From Lepidonotus clava (taxonomy: Eukaryota > Annelida > Polychaeta > Phyllodocida > Polynoidae), in assembly GCA_936440205.1 (NCBI GenBank), contig OW387136.1, positions 51,854,232-51,918,231 on the forward strand: 64,000 bases of DNA, given 5' to 3'. Within the stretch, counting starts at the first letter, position 1. Each line of letters begins with the position of its first letter. Positions 49,059-59,460 of the stretch are shown here, piece by piece. The notes beneath the pieces were generated by a model, which was not told where the DNA came from, ran no database searches, and saw nothing but the letters and a program-made list of their open reading frames with translations. Made by a program: the position numbers and the translations under genes.

Positions 49059-49322
49059 TAAAGGCTATTTTCCACTATTTGTTATTTGCTTGTGGAAAAG
49101 ACGCAACCGAACTGCTGCAATTCTGCTTGCAGTAGGGTGCTGCAAAATGGAATATAGGTCCTTGCAGCCCCTGCTTGCAGCCCCTGCTATTTTATATAGG
49201 TTTTCTATGGAATGCTTGCCGTCACAGATACCAACATGTTGGTATCTGAACCGCAAACTCCTAGAGGTGGGTAGTTAAATGACTGCAAATGCTTCCTACC
49301 GCAGAGTGGAATCTGGCCTTAA
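49059..49322. mobile_element. MITE E, copy 1
   Basis: TAA, then AGGCTATTTTCCACTATTTG, at the left; CCGCAGAGTGGAATCTGGCC, then TTAA, at the right, with TAA duplicated. The palindrome ATACCAACATGTTGGTAT is at 49228-49245. CTTGCAGCCCCTG is doubled at about 49159-49185. Open frames on both strands belong to the repeat. Confidence 0.8.
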
Positions 49323-49486
49323 CTTAGTTTGAGCGAGATCGAAGATTGTATGTGTTGAGCCAACTATATACGCCCTTTATGTTATATGTATTAGAGATTT
49401 CCTGATCAAATTTAATAGATGATAAATATCTGAGAGGGTCACTCTTTTTCTTTTAGGTAGTCATTGTAACAATTTTCCTACTCATA

Positions 49487-49730
49487 AATAGCCAATTAAC
49501 AGTGTCTTAGGCACCTGCAGGTTACATTGACTGATTTTTCGGACAAAAACATAGGAAAAGTAAAGAGAATAGATAAAGATAAATTGTATACGTGTCTGTA
49601 TTCAATGCATTTCTAAAGTGATGGTAGTTCTTAACGACAAATTCATCACCACCTATAATGCTGTTAAACAAGCCCCAGAAAAACTTGTTTAGCCTCACAA
49701 TTTTCAATCAATTTCCGATATTTTAGCCTT
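49487..49730 (-). mobile_element. MITE J, fragment
   Basis: Begins TAGCCAATTAACAGTGTC, then GGCACCTGCAGGTTACATTG and TCGGACAAAAACATAGG, the reverse complement of the right end of the complete copy at 39908-40270. The other end is lost. Confidence 0.5.
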
Positions 49731-51089
49731 TGCCCTTATAAAATGACTCATTTATCACCATTCTTTTTCTCAATTATTATATGAATTTATTTGATTATGG
49801 CATGTCTTTTATGGCATGGGAATGGCCAGTGTGATCCATTCTTTAATAGCACACAATTTTGTCCACCGTTTCGGAAAGTGTTTGGGATGCACTGAATTAA
49901 TCAATTGAACTATAAAAAGGCAACCTCTCTTCTCTAAAGAGTTTCTATTGTTTAAGACGATTGACAATTCGAGGCAATCAAAGTTAGACATGTTTTAGTC
50001 ATATTTCAATAATCAACTTCTTTCATGTCACATTTAGCTTAAGTATTCACTAATTTATCTAAAAGTACGAATATATCCTGACTACCTTTTAGCATTTAAT
50101 CTGTTACTGGAATCCAGTCTCCATTTTAGGCTGTCCTTGAAAAAAATAATGTTTCCGGTCCAGTGGCCAGTTGAGTATTTTAGGACCAGGTGGAAAGATT
50201 TTTATTTTGTTTTTCAAAAGAAAATTCTAAATTCTAAAATTCATGTTTTGTCATTACCAACTTTAAAAAAATGGACCTGCTGCCGGGGTACGTTCACTTG
50301 TACCCCCCGCTGAACCAGAAACAGATTCTTTTTAAGGACAGCCTTATTCTGCAAGTGTCTTTGACTGCAGTTTTACTAGATTGTAGGGATTATTCGCTTT
50401 ACGTACTTTGGAATATAACACCCATCTACCTGTGTCCTAGAGGCAGCTCTCAATGCGCACCGATATGTAATGAAGGCAATTTGAGACTACACCGGATGAC
50501 TGCTAAAGGCTCTAATTGAGGGGTCCATATATAGCAATTCAACTAAAGGGGAGAAAATTCTTAGGGAAGACTTCATAGAATACATGTTAAGATAGCCAAT
50601 TTAAAGTTGTAACTTCAGGTTGAAACAGGATATAAGTGTTTACAGCCTGTTTGGTTTGTAAGTAGACATTTTATCATGCAGCCTGAAAAGGGTTTTTTAT
50701 ATTCATCTTATTCTTCGCGTTGTATTAAGTTTCACCAATGGTATAAAGTTTGATAGGCGAAGTATAGGATGGCTTTTTCTTTGACTAAGTGAAAGAGCCA
50801 GTTCACCCTATTATCACACATTTAATCCCCTGGTTCCTGTCCTATGCTTGGAGAGTGGATGCATGGGTTTTCTTGTGAGAGGAGATTTTAGTTACATTTA
50901 GTTACATGTAGATGTGTCCTATGGCCTTTGATAATTTTTACATTAGAATGGATTTTTTGTTGTTATAATTCTTTAAAAAAATACCTTAAATGTATTTTAC
51001 ATAATTCTCTTATAAGTTTATATGTATTTTGCTTGTTTTCATGTTATTTGATCAAAATTTACAAGTTTCAGGATAGTTAAAACATTAAT
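49731..51089. other. No gene or repeat recognised
   Basis: Nothing assignable. Confidence 0.5.
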
Positions 51090-51319
51090 AAACAACTTTG
51101 AGTTTTGGGCAACTCTAGTTGGAGAGTGAAGCCCAGGTGAAAGTCAATTGCCTCTCATGTTATTAGCTGTGCGGCAGACCGGAACAGACTGGAACAGAAG
51201 TGTCAAGTAAACAACTTTGAGTTTTGGCCAACTATAGTGGGAGACAGTGGAACCCAGGTGAAAGTCAATTGCCTCTCATGTTATTGGCTGTACGTTAGAC
51301 TGGAACAGAAGTGTCAAGT
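51090..51319 (+). repeat. Two-unit 119-bp tandem duplication
   Basis: 51090-51208 and 51209-51319 start AAACAACTTTGAGTTTTGG and share CCCAGGTGAAAGTCAATTGC and GGAACAGAAGTGTCAAGT. It lies 70 bp before the 120-bp satellite but is unrelated to it in sequence. Confidence 0.9.
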
Positions 51320-51390
51320 CCCTTACATTCTGTTCTTATGGTGTGCCAAATGAGAAAAAAACTAGTTCACAATTTCAAATTTGTATAACA

Positions 51391-52890
51391 TTCTTTCTCA
51401 ATTCCAACATTTACAGAAGTTCATCAGACATGTTTGTCAGCATGGCCGCCATGTTTTTATGATATGCAAAGTGCCTAAAAATGACTTCAAAATTTTTAAT
51501 TTCCAAGAAATTTCTTTTCACTTCCAAGTTTTAGACAAGGTCATCAGACATGTTTGTCAGCATGGCGGCCATGTTTTTATGATACGCCAAGTGCGCAAAA
51601 ACAACTTCAACATTTTTCATTTTCATGAAATTTCTTTTTACTTCTAATTTAAAGACAAGTTTTAGACAAGGTCATCAGACATGTTTTTTCAACATGGCAG
51701 CCATGTTTTTATGATGCGCCAAGTGCTCAAAAACAACTTCAAAATTTTTTATTTTCATGAAATTTCTTTTTACTTCCAAGTTTTAGACAAGGTCATCAGA
51801 CATGTTTTTCAGAATGGCAGCCATGTTTTTATCATGCACCAAGTACATAAAAACCGCTTCAGAATTTTGATTTTCGGGAAATTTCTTTTTACTTCCAGGT
51901 TTTAAACAAGGTCATCAAACATGTTTGTCAGCATGGTGGCCATATTTTTATGATCTGCCAAGTGCGTAAAGATGACTTCAAAAGTTTCGATTTTCAGGAA
52001 ATTTATCTTTATTTCTTAGTTTTAGACAAGGTAATCAGACATGTTTATCAGCATGGTGACCATGTTTTTATGATGTGCCAAGTGCATAAAAACGACTTCA
52101 AAATTTTTGATTTTCAGGAAATTTCTTTTTACTTCCAAGTTTTAGTAAAGGTCATCAGGCATGTTTGTCAGCATGGCGGCCATGTTTTTATGATACGCCA
52201 AGTGCCCAAAAATGACTTCAAAATTTTTGAATTTTTGTAAATTTCTTTTCATTCCAAGTTTTAGAAAAGGTCATCAGGCATGTTTATCAGCATGGCGGCC
52301 ATGTTCTTATGATGCACCAAGTGCGTAAAAACGACTTCAAAATTTTCTATTTTTAGGAAATTTATTTTTACTTCTAAGTTTTAGACAAGGTCATCAGACA
52401 TGTTTATCAACATGGCGGCCATGTTTTTATGATGCGCCAAGTGCCCAAACATGACTTCAAAATTTTTGATTTTTAGTAAATTTCTTTTCATTCCAAGTTT
52501 TAGAAAAGGTCATCAGGCATGTTTATCAGCATGGCAGCCATGTTCTTATGATGCACCAAGTGCGTAAAAACGACTTCAAAATTTTTTTATTTTCAGGAAA
52601 TTTATTTTTACTTCCAAGTTGCAGACAAGGTCATCAGACATGTTTATCAGCATGGCGGCCATGTTTTTATGATACGCCAAGTGCATAAAAACAACTTTAA
52701 AATTTTTGATTTTCATGAAATTTCCTTTTACTTTCAAGTTTAAGACAAGGTCATCAGACATGTTTGTTATCATGGCAACCTTATTCTTACGATTTGCAAA
52801 TTTTTAGCATGGTGACTTTGTTTTTATTATGTGACAAGTGTACAAGAACAAGTTCAAATCTTTAAAATCTCAAGAAATTTGTTCTCACTT
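51391..52890 (+). repeat. 120-bp satellite array, about 12-13 units
   Basis: The anchor TCATCAGACATG recurs near 51421, 51541, 51672, 51793, 51912, 52032, 52152, 52271, 52391, 52510, 52631 and 52751, so spacing is 119-121 apart from one 131. Each unit reads through GCATGGCGGCCATGTTTTTA, GCCAAGTGC, GACTTCAAAATTTTTGATTT and CAAGTTTTAGACAAGG. Units at 52152/52271 and 52391/52510 form a repeated dimer. The 40-codon period keeps + frames open over several units (51381-51647, 51681-51905, 51950-52240), but - frames open too. Non-coding is more likely. Confidence 0.95.
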
Positions 52891-53104
52891 TAATACAGTA
52901 TCTACATAAGATATCCTTTCCTTTTCCTTTCCTCTTTGCCATAACAACCTTTCCTTTATACAAATATATGATTAATTTACAATTATCTAATTCAAACTTT
53001 AGTAGGTTTTTTTTTCATTAACAGGCGAAGAATCTCGTTATTTTAATAACGATTAATTTTTAAACGAGATTATACAGTTGCACTTGTTATTTCTCTTGTA
53101 AGAG
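52891..53104. other. No gene; small inverted repeat
   Basis: AATCTCGTTATTTTAATAACG and CGTTATTTTAATAACGATTA overlap as a palindrome near 53032-53055, followed by AAACGAGATT, so a short hairpin is possible. Confidence 0.5.
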
Positions 53105-53335
53105 TAATGTCATATTCCACTTTGCAGAATTTGCTTACGGCACCATGAAAAGACGCAAGCAAACTGCCACAAACTCGTTTGTGGTAGAGTGCCGCAAGGT
53201 GGAATATGGGTATTTGTGGCACATGCTATTTTAAATTGATTTTCTATAGTCTGTTTGTGGCACCAGATACCAATATGTTGGTATTAAAACTGCACATTGT
53301 TTGTGGTGGCCAAAGAAAGCGACTGCCAATGCCTC
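53105..53335. mobile_element. MITE E, copy 2 (right end decayed)
   Basis: CATATTCCACTTTGCAGAAT at the left, ATACCAATATGTTGGTAT at 53267-53284, and AAAGACGCAAGCAAACTGCC as in copy 1. Confidence 0.65.
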
Positions 53336-53570
53336 AAGCCATGTCTATTACATATATATTTCTGTCTGTCTGTGTCTTTTTCTCTGTGTGCTATGCAGTA
53401 TTATACCTCTCTATAATGTTTTTGTTCGTCATATCTAGCTATGAGAAGAAAAAATCTATCCCTGCATTTGATAGGCCTAATAAATAAACAGCTAGCTCTA
53501 TGGTTAAAAGGAAGGGTTTCTGAAAGAAGTAGCATTCGGTTGCTTTTTCCCCCAATAAAGAGTAGAATAA

Positions 53571-53640
53571 TGGCCTTCCATTTAGTGCGTACACAGCAAG
53601 GAGGGGAGGGTGGTTGGAATTTTTGTAAAAGTGTGTAAAT
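53571..53640. mobile_element. Fold-back MITE T, one end
   Basis: GGCCTTCCATTTAGTGCGTAC starts a fragment like 7292-7459. No partner end. Confidence 0.5.
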
Positions 53641-53983
53641 TTTAGTATATAGCCAATGCATACTTTAGTCGCTTTTTGACCAACAGGTACCCAGCAACAT
53701 ACCTGTATGCACTGCAACGACAAGCGTGCCATGCCTCTAATTATCTGTCGAGGGAATTGTCTTGGTCACACAAAGTTCTCTCCAGTAGAGAAAGATGTAT
53801 TGGTTACAAAAATAGGGTGCCAAAGACAAACCAACAGGTGAAACATCTATAGCCATGGCTTGATTCGAAAGAAGAAATAAGGACGGTCAAACCTGAGAAT
53901 CCTATACTGTAGTTAAAGGCTCTTAACAAAAATATTATAGCTACACAAAGATGGTCAAGTTTGACCGCCGTCTATGGGATTTC

Positions 53984-54157
53984 TGTGATGCCCTCGACAG
54001 TGGCGACGTCCATGAGATTCCGTGCAACCCGTTACGACGCGGCCGTCATTGTTACCCTTTTCGTGACGTCACCACTTCTTTGTTCATGAATGTCATCACG
54101 AAAAGGGTAACAATGACAGGGGTCTCATAGACGTCGCTACTGTCAAAGGCATCACGT
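53984..54157. mobile_element. Fold-back element P with CRE palindrome at the loop
   Basis: Perfect 22-bp arms at 54045-54066 and 54096-54117 (ATTGTTACCCTTTTCGTGA and its complement). A second outer pair, 53987-54020 and 54118-54155, also matches (GACAGTGGCGACGTC against GACGTCGCTACTGTC). TGACGTCA, the CREB-type palindrome, is at 54064-54071 on the edge of the loop. CpG-rich against its surroundings. No second copy seen. Confidence 0.65.
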
Positions 54158-54737
54158 CAAAATGTAATACAGTCATTAATCTTTCCTTTGTAGAATCGTT
54201 ACTCTTAACTGTTAAACTATTGAATAATGCCCCTTTATATACCACCTGACACTCCATTAATAACATATACATGAAGGGGTGGGTGGGGTATGAAGTTTTT
54301 GAAAATATGCATACTTCCCTGTATAAGAATAATGCATCAGGCCAAGTGTGGTGAGAGTCCAGAGTTCAGGACAAACAGGCTATCCACATACATATTGATT
54401 CCCAGAGAGCATAGACAGCTTAAGATATTTTGCAAGACCAGAGCTATTATTCTCTTAACAAATAAGATTAACTTTATTGTCCTTTGGCAGAGTGTATTGA
54501 ACCGCTTAGTAATCATATCCCTGGTGAGCCTGGACACTGTTGTGTGCTATCGTTGACTACAGCCTTCGGATAATTGAATTTATTCAGTTTATGGAGGGCC
54601 ACAACAGAGGTGATTGTATCATATTGCTTGGGAAATATCAAATAACGGGTGGCAGGTGCTATAGTTTGAGGAAATATTGCTGTTTATGGCCTGGAATGTG
54701 GACATGAACGCTTAGTTCAATCTTCATTATTTTTGCA
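54158..54737. other. No gene or repeat recognised
   Basis: Nothing assignable. Confidence 0.5.
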
Positions 54738-54905
54738 GCGGTGGCCTATTCTATCGTAAGGAGATGAAGCGCAAAACCACCAAAGCTATGTTTTGCGTTG
54801 TACAAAATCAGGAAGGCATAAAAGTACTCAGATCATTTTGTTGTGTGTGTAGCTTTTCTTAATTTGGATCCAATTAGTGACATTTATCTCATGGCTGGCC
54901 GTGAG
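54738..54905. repeat. Dispersed repeat X, copy 2
   Basis: GGTGGCCTATTCTATCGTAAG, GGAGATGAAGCGCAAAACC and TTAATTTGGATCCAATTAG match copy 1 at 2970-3150 with many differences. Confidence 0.5.
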
Positions 54906-54958
54906 CATTAACACGTGTCAATCACTTTTACAAACGGACTACTGGTGACCTGCCTTCT

Positions 54959-55149
54959 CAGGGGCGGATCTGGAGGGGGGAGGGGGTGTCATGGCCCCGC
55001 CCCCTTTTGCTGGACCCTATACTACAAAAGAGGGGAAAATGTCACATGCATATATATTTATGTGAAAGTGTATGTTGTTTTAGTACTTAACCTTTATGCT
55101 TAACCACCACCGCCCCCCGCCCCCCTCGAAAATCCTGTATCTGCCCCTG
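54959..55149. mobile_element. CAGGGGCGGA fold-back U, copy 3
   Basis: CAGGGGCGGATCTGGAGGGG at the left, CCTGTATCTGCCCCTG at the right, with an AT-rich centre containing GTCACATGC. No clear target duplication. Confidence 0.75.
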
Positions 55150-55692
55150 CATCTGATTGGCTGTCTGCCTGTGGAAGTCAATGGTTGGGCAGCTCTGAGT
55201 AGCATCTATATGTACCCTGATTGGCCAGTACTCCTCCTCCCCCCCCCCCCCCCCAACCTGTTTACCTGTTATCTGTTGTGTTAGCAGCACAGCAGTGGGC
55301 AGGGCCAGTGTACCCTGATTGACCAGTATACCATCCCATCCCTACCAGTTCACTTGTTGAAGTGCTATATCTTACTATGATTGTCTGTTGAAGTAATTAT
55401 ATCAACCCCACCAGGTAATTTGAGGTAATTTGATGCCTGTGCCATCGCTGGCAAACAGTAAAATCGCCTAGTGTGTATGACCTTTTAGAGTATGTACATA
55501 CAAATCAGGATAGCATATGGGAAGGGTGTTCCAGCAGGCATCGTGCAGGACTTCTGGGCACACGTTCAACTGGGCTGTCTGTTGGACCACCTGTCTTTCT
55601 TGTCATTCTCACTCTCATATATTTGATAAAAGTGCTTTGTACAAACCAGAATAGTGAGGTGGTTAATGTGGCTGAAACATTGTTGAGGAGAC
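55150..55692. other. No gene; C-run and MITE G scrap
   Basis: A C run at 55240-55253. GCTGGCAAACAGTAAAATCG, then CCTAGTGTGTATGACC and TTTTAG (55430-55487), is a MITE G right end. Confidence 0.5.
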
Positions 55693-56343
55693 CTTAAAGC
55701 AAACCACAACACAAATCAGTTATATATTGTCAAATAAAATTTTCAGTGAACTTTGTTTGTTTACAAACCATGTATGATCATGCTTCATCTGATAACAGAA
55801 TGGTATGCAAAATTCTATTCAAAAACAGATTTAGACTGTCATGAATACTCATTTTCTGACTTGTTTTGGTCTGTTGTGTGGTCCACACAAATACCTAGAT
55901 TGTTTACCCAAAAACTGATGATGTCATCAAAATGTCATTTCCGGAATCCCCCCTGCATTTTCACTCTGCTAGCAGAGTCTCTAATGAGTATTATTTTTGG
56001 TGGAGAATGATGTGGGAATTGAGAGGAGGCAAACATGGATGAGCCTGGCTTAGTACAGAAAGGAAAGGGGAGGAATTGACCTATTGACCCTGAAGATGAC
56101 ATCACTGATTATGGGGCAGTTGGGTCACATGGGGGGATTCCCCAACAAGGTGATTGCAGACCAGAAAACAAAAACAAACAGATCCTCTTTCCAAGGATCA
56201 TAATTATCAGACTTCTAGCCACCAATATTTGATTTTAACTGGCAATATAATTTATATGAGTGTAGTGGAAGATGTCAGGATCGATTTTGAAAATTAAAAA
56301 AATTTACTAAATTTTGATAATTTTGCATTGTGGTTTGCTTTAA
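55693..56343. mobile_element. 650-bp MITE L
   Basis: TTAAAGCAAACCACAACACA at the left and TTGCATTGTGGTTTGCTTTAA at the right are inverted repeats of about 20 bp within TTA/TAA flanks. The interior is AT-rich and encodes nothing recognisable (frame 55753-56010 has no domain). Longer than the other MITEs here. Confidence 0.75.
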
Positions 56344-56561
56344 GCTCCAACATTCACCATCATAACAATCAGGAGAAGTCAAATCACAGGGTCTGTAATT
56401 GGCCTTTGTCACAGAATACTGTGTGCGGGTCAGTGGTTCACACTGGTATATATGACCTTCATGATATAGTCATGCGGTCTTCCGTTGAACATTTACTGTT
56501 GGTATTTTATGAGATCATTCAAATTGATTCCTGCCATTCACAACCTGGCCTGCTATGAATA
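56344..56561. other. No gene or repeat recognised
   Basis: Nothing assignable. Confidence 0.4.
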
Positions 56562-56912
56562 TCAATTCTTTCTACCATGCATAGCTTATATCCTGTGTTG
56601 TACCTGCAGACTAGCTTATATCAAGGTGCATGCTTGGAAATATGTTTGCAAGTCACAAGGCTTAAGCATAGACATTTTCTTTCAGATTGGGATTATTTGT
56701 GGTTAAACATGAGAGAAATAAAATATGAGTATTTTGTCAGTTTGCATCTGCATTAAATATTCATTAAGTTGGTGTGAGAATGCATTTGTTAAGGAAGATA
56801 TATAGCGATATTCAAATAGGTTTTCTTTTGTTCCTCTCGACAAAACAAGTCCAACTCAACATGCAGGTGCTTAAAAGCTTGCAAATTAGCTTTTTATGGT
56901 AGGGAGAATTGA
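56562..56912. mobile_element. MITE J, near-complete copy
   Basis: ATCAATTCTTTCTACCATGC at the left and ATGGTAGGGAGAATTGAT at the right. Shares ACCTGCAGACTAGCTTATAT, TCACAAGGCTTAAGCATAG and ATGCAGGTGCTTAAAAGC with 39908-40270. Confidence 0.75.
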
Positions 56913-58033
56913 TGTCTGTATTCCCGAACAAATAGTTTAGAAACAGGACTGTCGGTTTTCACTTTTCACTGAAAACACATTTTGCGCTTGTTTAATAAAT
57001 GGTAAGTAAGATATCTTGTACTCATATCCAGAGATTTGATCATACATTTTTTATCCAAAGTCCATAAAGAGGTGTTTGTCCGAAATTGGCTGTTAGATAT
57101 AAAGATGTTTATTGTATACACTTCAACACCATTGTGGTTATACAAGCATGCATCTTATCCTTCATCTGAATGTTTATGTAAAGGTATGAGGTGTCAAGTA
57201 ATGACCATATACAGAGAAGTTGTAATATAAATTGTCAAATGTCATTCGCAGGTCAACGCATAGTAGTCTTAATGTCAATAAAGCTCATTAACGTAACCTT
57301 TGATTTGTTCGGAGTTTGACCTTGAGAACCATTGCATCATTTTCTCTCCTCTTTCAAATTTATTCTTCGTAGAATTAAATAATATTTACATAGTATAATT
57401 ATTAGTCTCTAATTAGGAAGCTCTAAAATGTCTCTTAAATTTAATTTGCATTGCTGTGATAATCAAGATTTATTGTTAAGATGTATAGTTGTATTCATTT
57501 TAGAATGTCATACATAAATCAAAAACATTGTTGGTATTGGGAAGGAAACATCAATTACAGACTGTTTAGCAAAGCATCCCCACTTAATGAAGTAATGAAT
57601 CTGTCTTCCCTTCTGTGTGATTTACAATAATCCATTTACATCTTTGACTCACTGCTGATTTATAAGAAGCCATTAAGTTCCCGCGGAATGAGGATACATA
57701 CAGACTTTGGTTGTATGCAGTGATGGATCGCTAGGCAAAGACAAAGTATTAAATACCCATTTGCAAGCGAAGAAGGTTTTCACATGAGCTTTGCAAGAAA
57801 ATTAACTTCTACCAATTATATCTTATTTATAAATGTTAACAGTTCATTATTATATATGCTGTTTTCAAACTTTCCAGGAAAATATATTCCTTTATCTGAA
57901 ATTGCAAAGATAACATTAGCTGAAAGAAAATATCCTTCAAATACTGTTCATATATTTCAATATTATACTCTCTTATTGGAAAAACACTTCACTTCTGCTA
58001 TCCGAACTAATAAAACTCTACATAGAAACTCAA
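56913..58033. other. No gene; AT-rich block with homeodomain/TCF-like sites
   Basis: 57240-57700 is single-copy-looking. It has CCTTTGATTTG (TCF-like, 57297), TAATTAG (57410) and TTTAATTTGCAT (57439-57450). This could be regulatory, but AT-rich DNA gives such sites by chance. Confidence 0.35.
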
Positions 58034-58105
58034 AAACTGTGAGTTGGTCCCAATATAGATGAAAAATTGGTGTGTGGACCTTAAACTCCAACAATCATCG
58101 TCATC
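58034..58105 (+). mobile_element. RUDI-like V-SINE, 3' fragment
   Basis: AACTGTGAGTTGGTCCCAATA, GATGAAAAATTGGTGTGTGG, then CCTTAAACTCCAACAATCATC match the last 75 bp of the SINE at 9892-10114. Confidence 0.7.
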
Positions 58106-58513
58106 TTATATAGCATCAGAGATGTTTAATGTTGGTACAAGATAAAAACACAAAAAGAGAAAAAAAGAAAGGGGGAAAAAGAAATTTACAGGAAAGCATT
58201 TGTCAAAATGTTAAAGTCTTTGGTGTACACATGTTTTTGTGATGGTTTAGAGTAGGAATCTAGTTCAGTACTAAGGCCTTTAAGAGAATCTGTGACATTA
58301 TCAGATCACAATTGGGATAGAGCCCTCCGTGTGATGCTCCAATAACAGTCAAAACAAATACAATGATTGCTTCACTTCAAGAAAGAAGGTATTGTAAATG
58401 GTAATGTAGAGGCTACATCTTAGAGTAGGGTTAGAGAATGCGGAATAAGAAAAAGTGAACAAAAGTGGTTTTGCATGCCTGAAAATATATCTACTATGAC
58501 AGGAAAGAGCCAT
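58106..58513. other. No gene or repeat recognised
   Basis: An A/G-rich run lies at 58155-58185. Confidence 0.5.
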
Positions 58514-58525
58514 CCTTCTTGGTGA

Positions 58526-59015
58526 ACCCCATTGGGGTACTGGGGTGGGGCCTCTGCTTGTGGGAAGAATATATGCCCCCAGTAGCCCCTGCTGATCGTA
58601 TAAGGCAATGATAGGGGGGACAAGTGGTTCATTGGGTTTGATTCCTGGTTGGTGTCCGGGTTCACTAAGTGATGAGGTACAGTAAAAATGATTTTCAGGC
58701 TTTGATCCCCTGCTGTTTGCCCGTCCTGTCACCTTCATCTTATGGATGTGATGACCAAAGACCAGGGATGTAAGTTTTCCGATTTTTGTCGGATTTCCGA
58801 TTTTTCCTCTCCAGGACCCCATATACTTCAAAATTTGATGTTTAGAACACATTTCACACATTCAAAAATACTATATTATTTTCTTATTGCTATTTCCTAC
58901 TTTTCACTGTCCCCCAACTTACATCCCTGAAAGATAGAATTCATCCCAACCTGTTTTTGCAATGAACATGACCCTGGCTGCCGGTATGGCGTAAAAGATC
59001 CATCACTCACTCACT
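58526..59015 (+). mobile_element. TCAC-tailed SINE B with nested transposon
   Basis: Flanks CCTTCTTGGTGA (58514-58525) and CCTTGTTGGTGA (59016-59027) are a 12-bp target duplication with one difference. The head (ACCCCATTGGGGTACTGG), GTCCGGGTTCACTAAGTGATG and the final GCGTAAAAGATCCATCACTC match copies 1 and 2. A 167-bp DNA element interrupts it at 58763-58929. The long minus-strand open frame here (58349-58861) is read from the repeat and recurs in pieces in the other copies. Confidence 0.85.
58763..58929. mobile_element. Nested MITE V (hAT-like)
   Basis: Perfect 14-bp inverted ends, CAGGGATGTAAGTT (58763-58776) and AACTTACATCCCTG (58916-58929). AAAGAC before and AAAGAT after look like a target duplication. 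The uninterrupted site is preserved at about 18487-18496 (ACCAAAGATA). Younger than its SINE host. Confidence 0.85.
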
Positions 59016-59175
59016 CCTTGTTGGTGATACCTGAAACCCAATATGAAATTCAGTCTGCCCTATAAGGGGCTAACAGTTAATTCTGTGCACAGCAGGGGAG
59101 GGGCTGTGGCAGCTGAATTTCTTGAAAACATGTGTCTGTTGCTGGTCAAATCTAATACATACGCAGGGCTCAACA

Positions 59176-59280
59176 TTAAAGGTCCATACCCACTAAGCAA
59201 CTCTCTGAGTGAAGGGCAGTGGGCGACTGAGAGAACCTGCATTGTTGTCACCTGGCAACTGTAATATCAAGCAATTTTAC
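59176..59280. mobile_element. MITE G, left-end fragment
   Basis: TTAAAGGTCCATACCCACTAAGC begins like copies 1 and 2. CAACTCTCTGAG and ACTGAGAGAAC follow as a small inverted pair. The right end is unclear. Confidence 0.45.
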
Positions 59281-59460
59281 CACCAGTCAATGGATAGAGT
59301 ATATGTGAGTTGTTTTTTAATGTCAGAATGTACATACTATAAGATTCTCTTATTTTCAAATCGTTCTGCCTAAAACCCGGAAAGTTGGTTCACAAATTTC
59401 CGGATTTTTCATGTTCATAGAGTGGCATCTCTGAGGAAAGTATGTGTATATGATAAATAG

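Noticed and set aside
51381-52240. Repeat protein of 40-residue units
   Set aside because: Frames break between units, the reverse strand is open too, and no start, splice or homology supports a protein.
58349-58861. Longest open frame, 170 codons on the minus strand
   Set aside because: It is read from SINE B and its nested MITE. Parts of the same peptide (YWGPIFFP-like, SEPGHQPGIE-like) appear from the other SINE copies.
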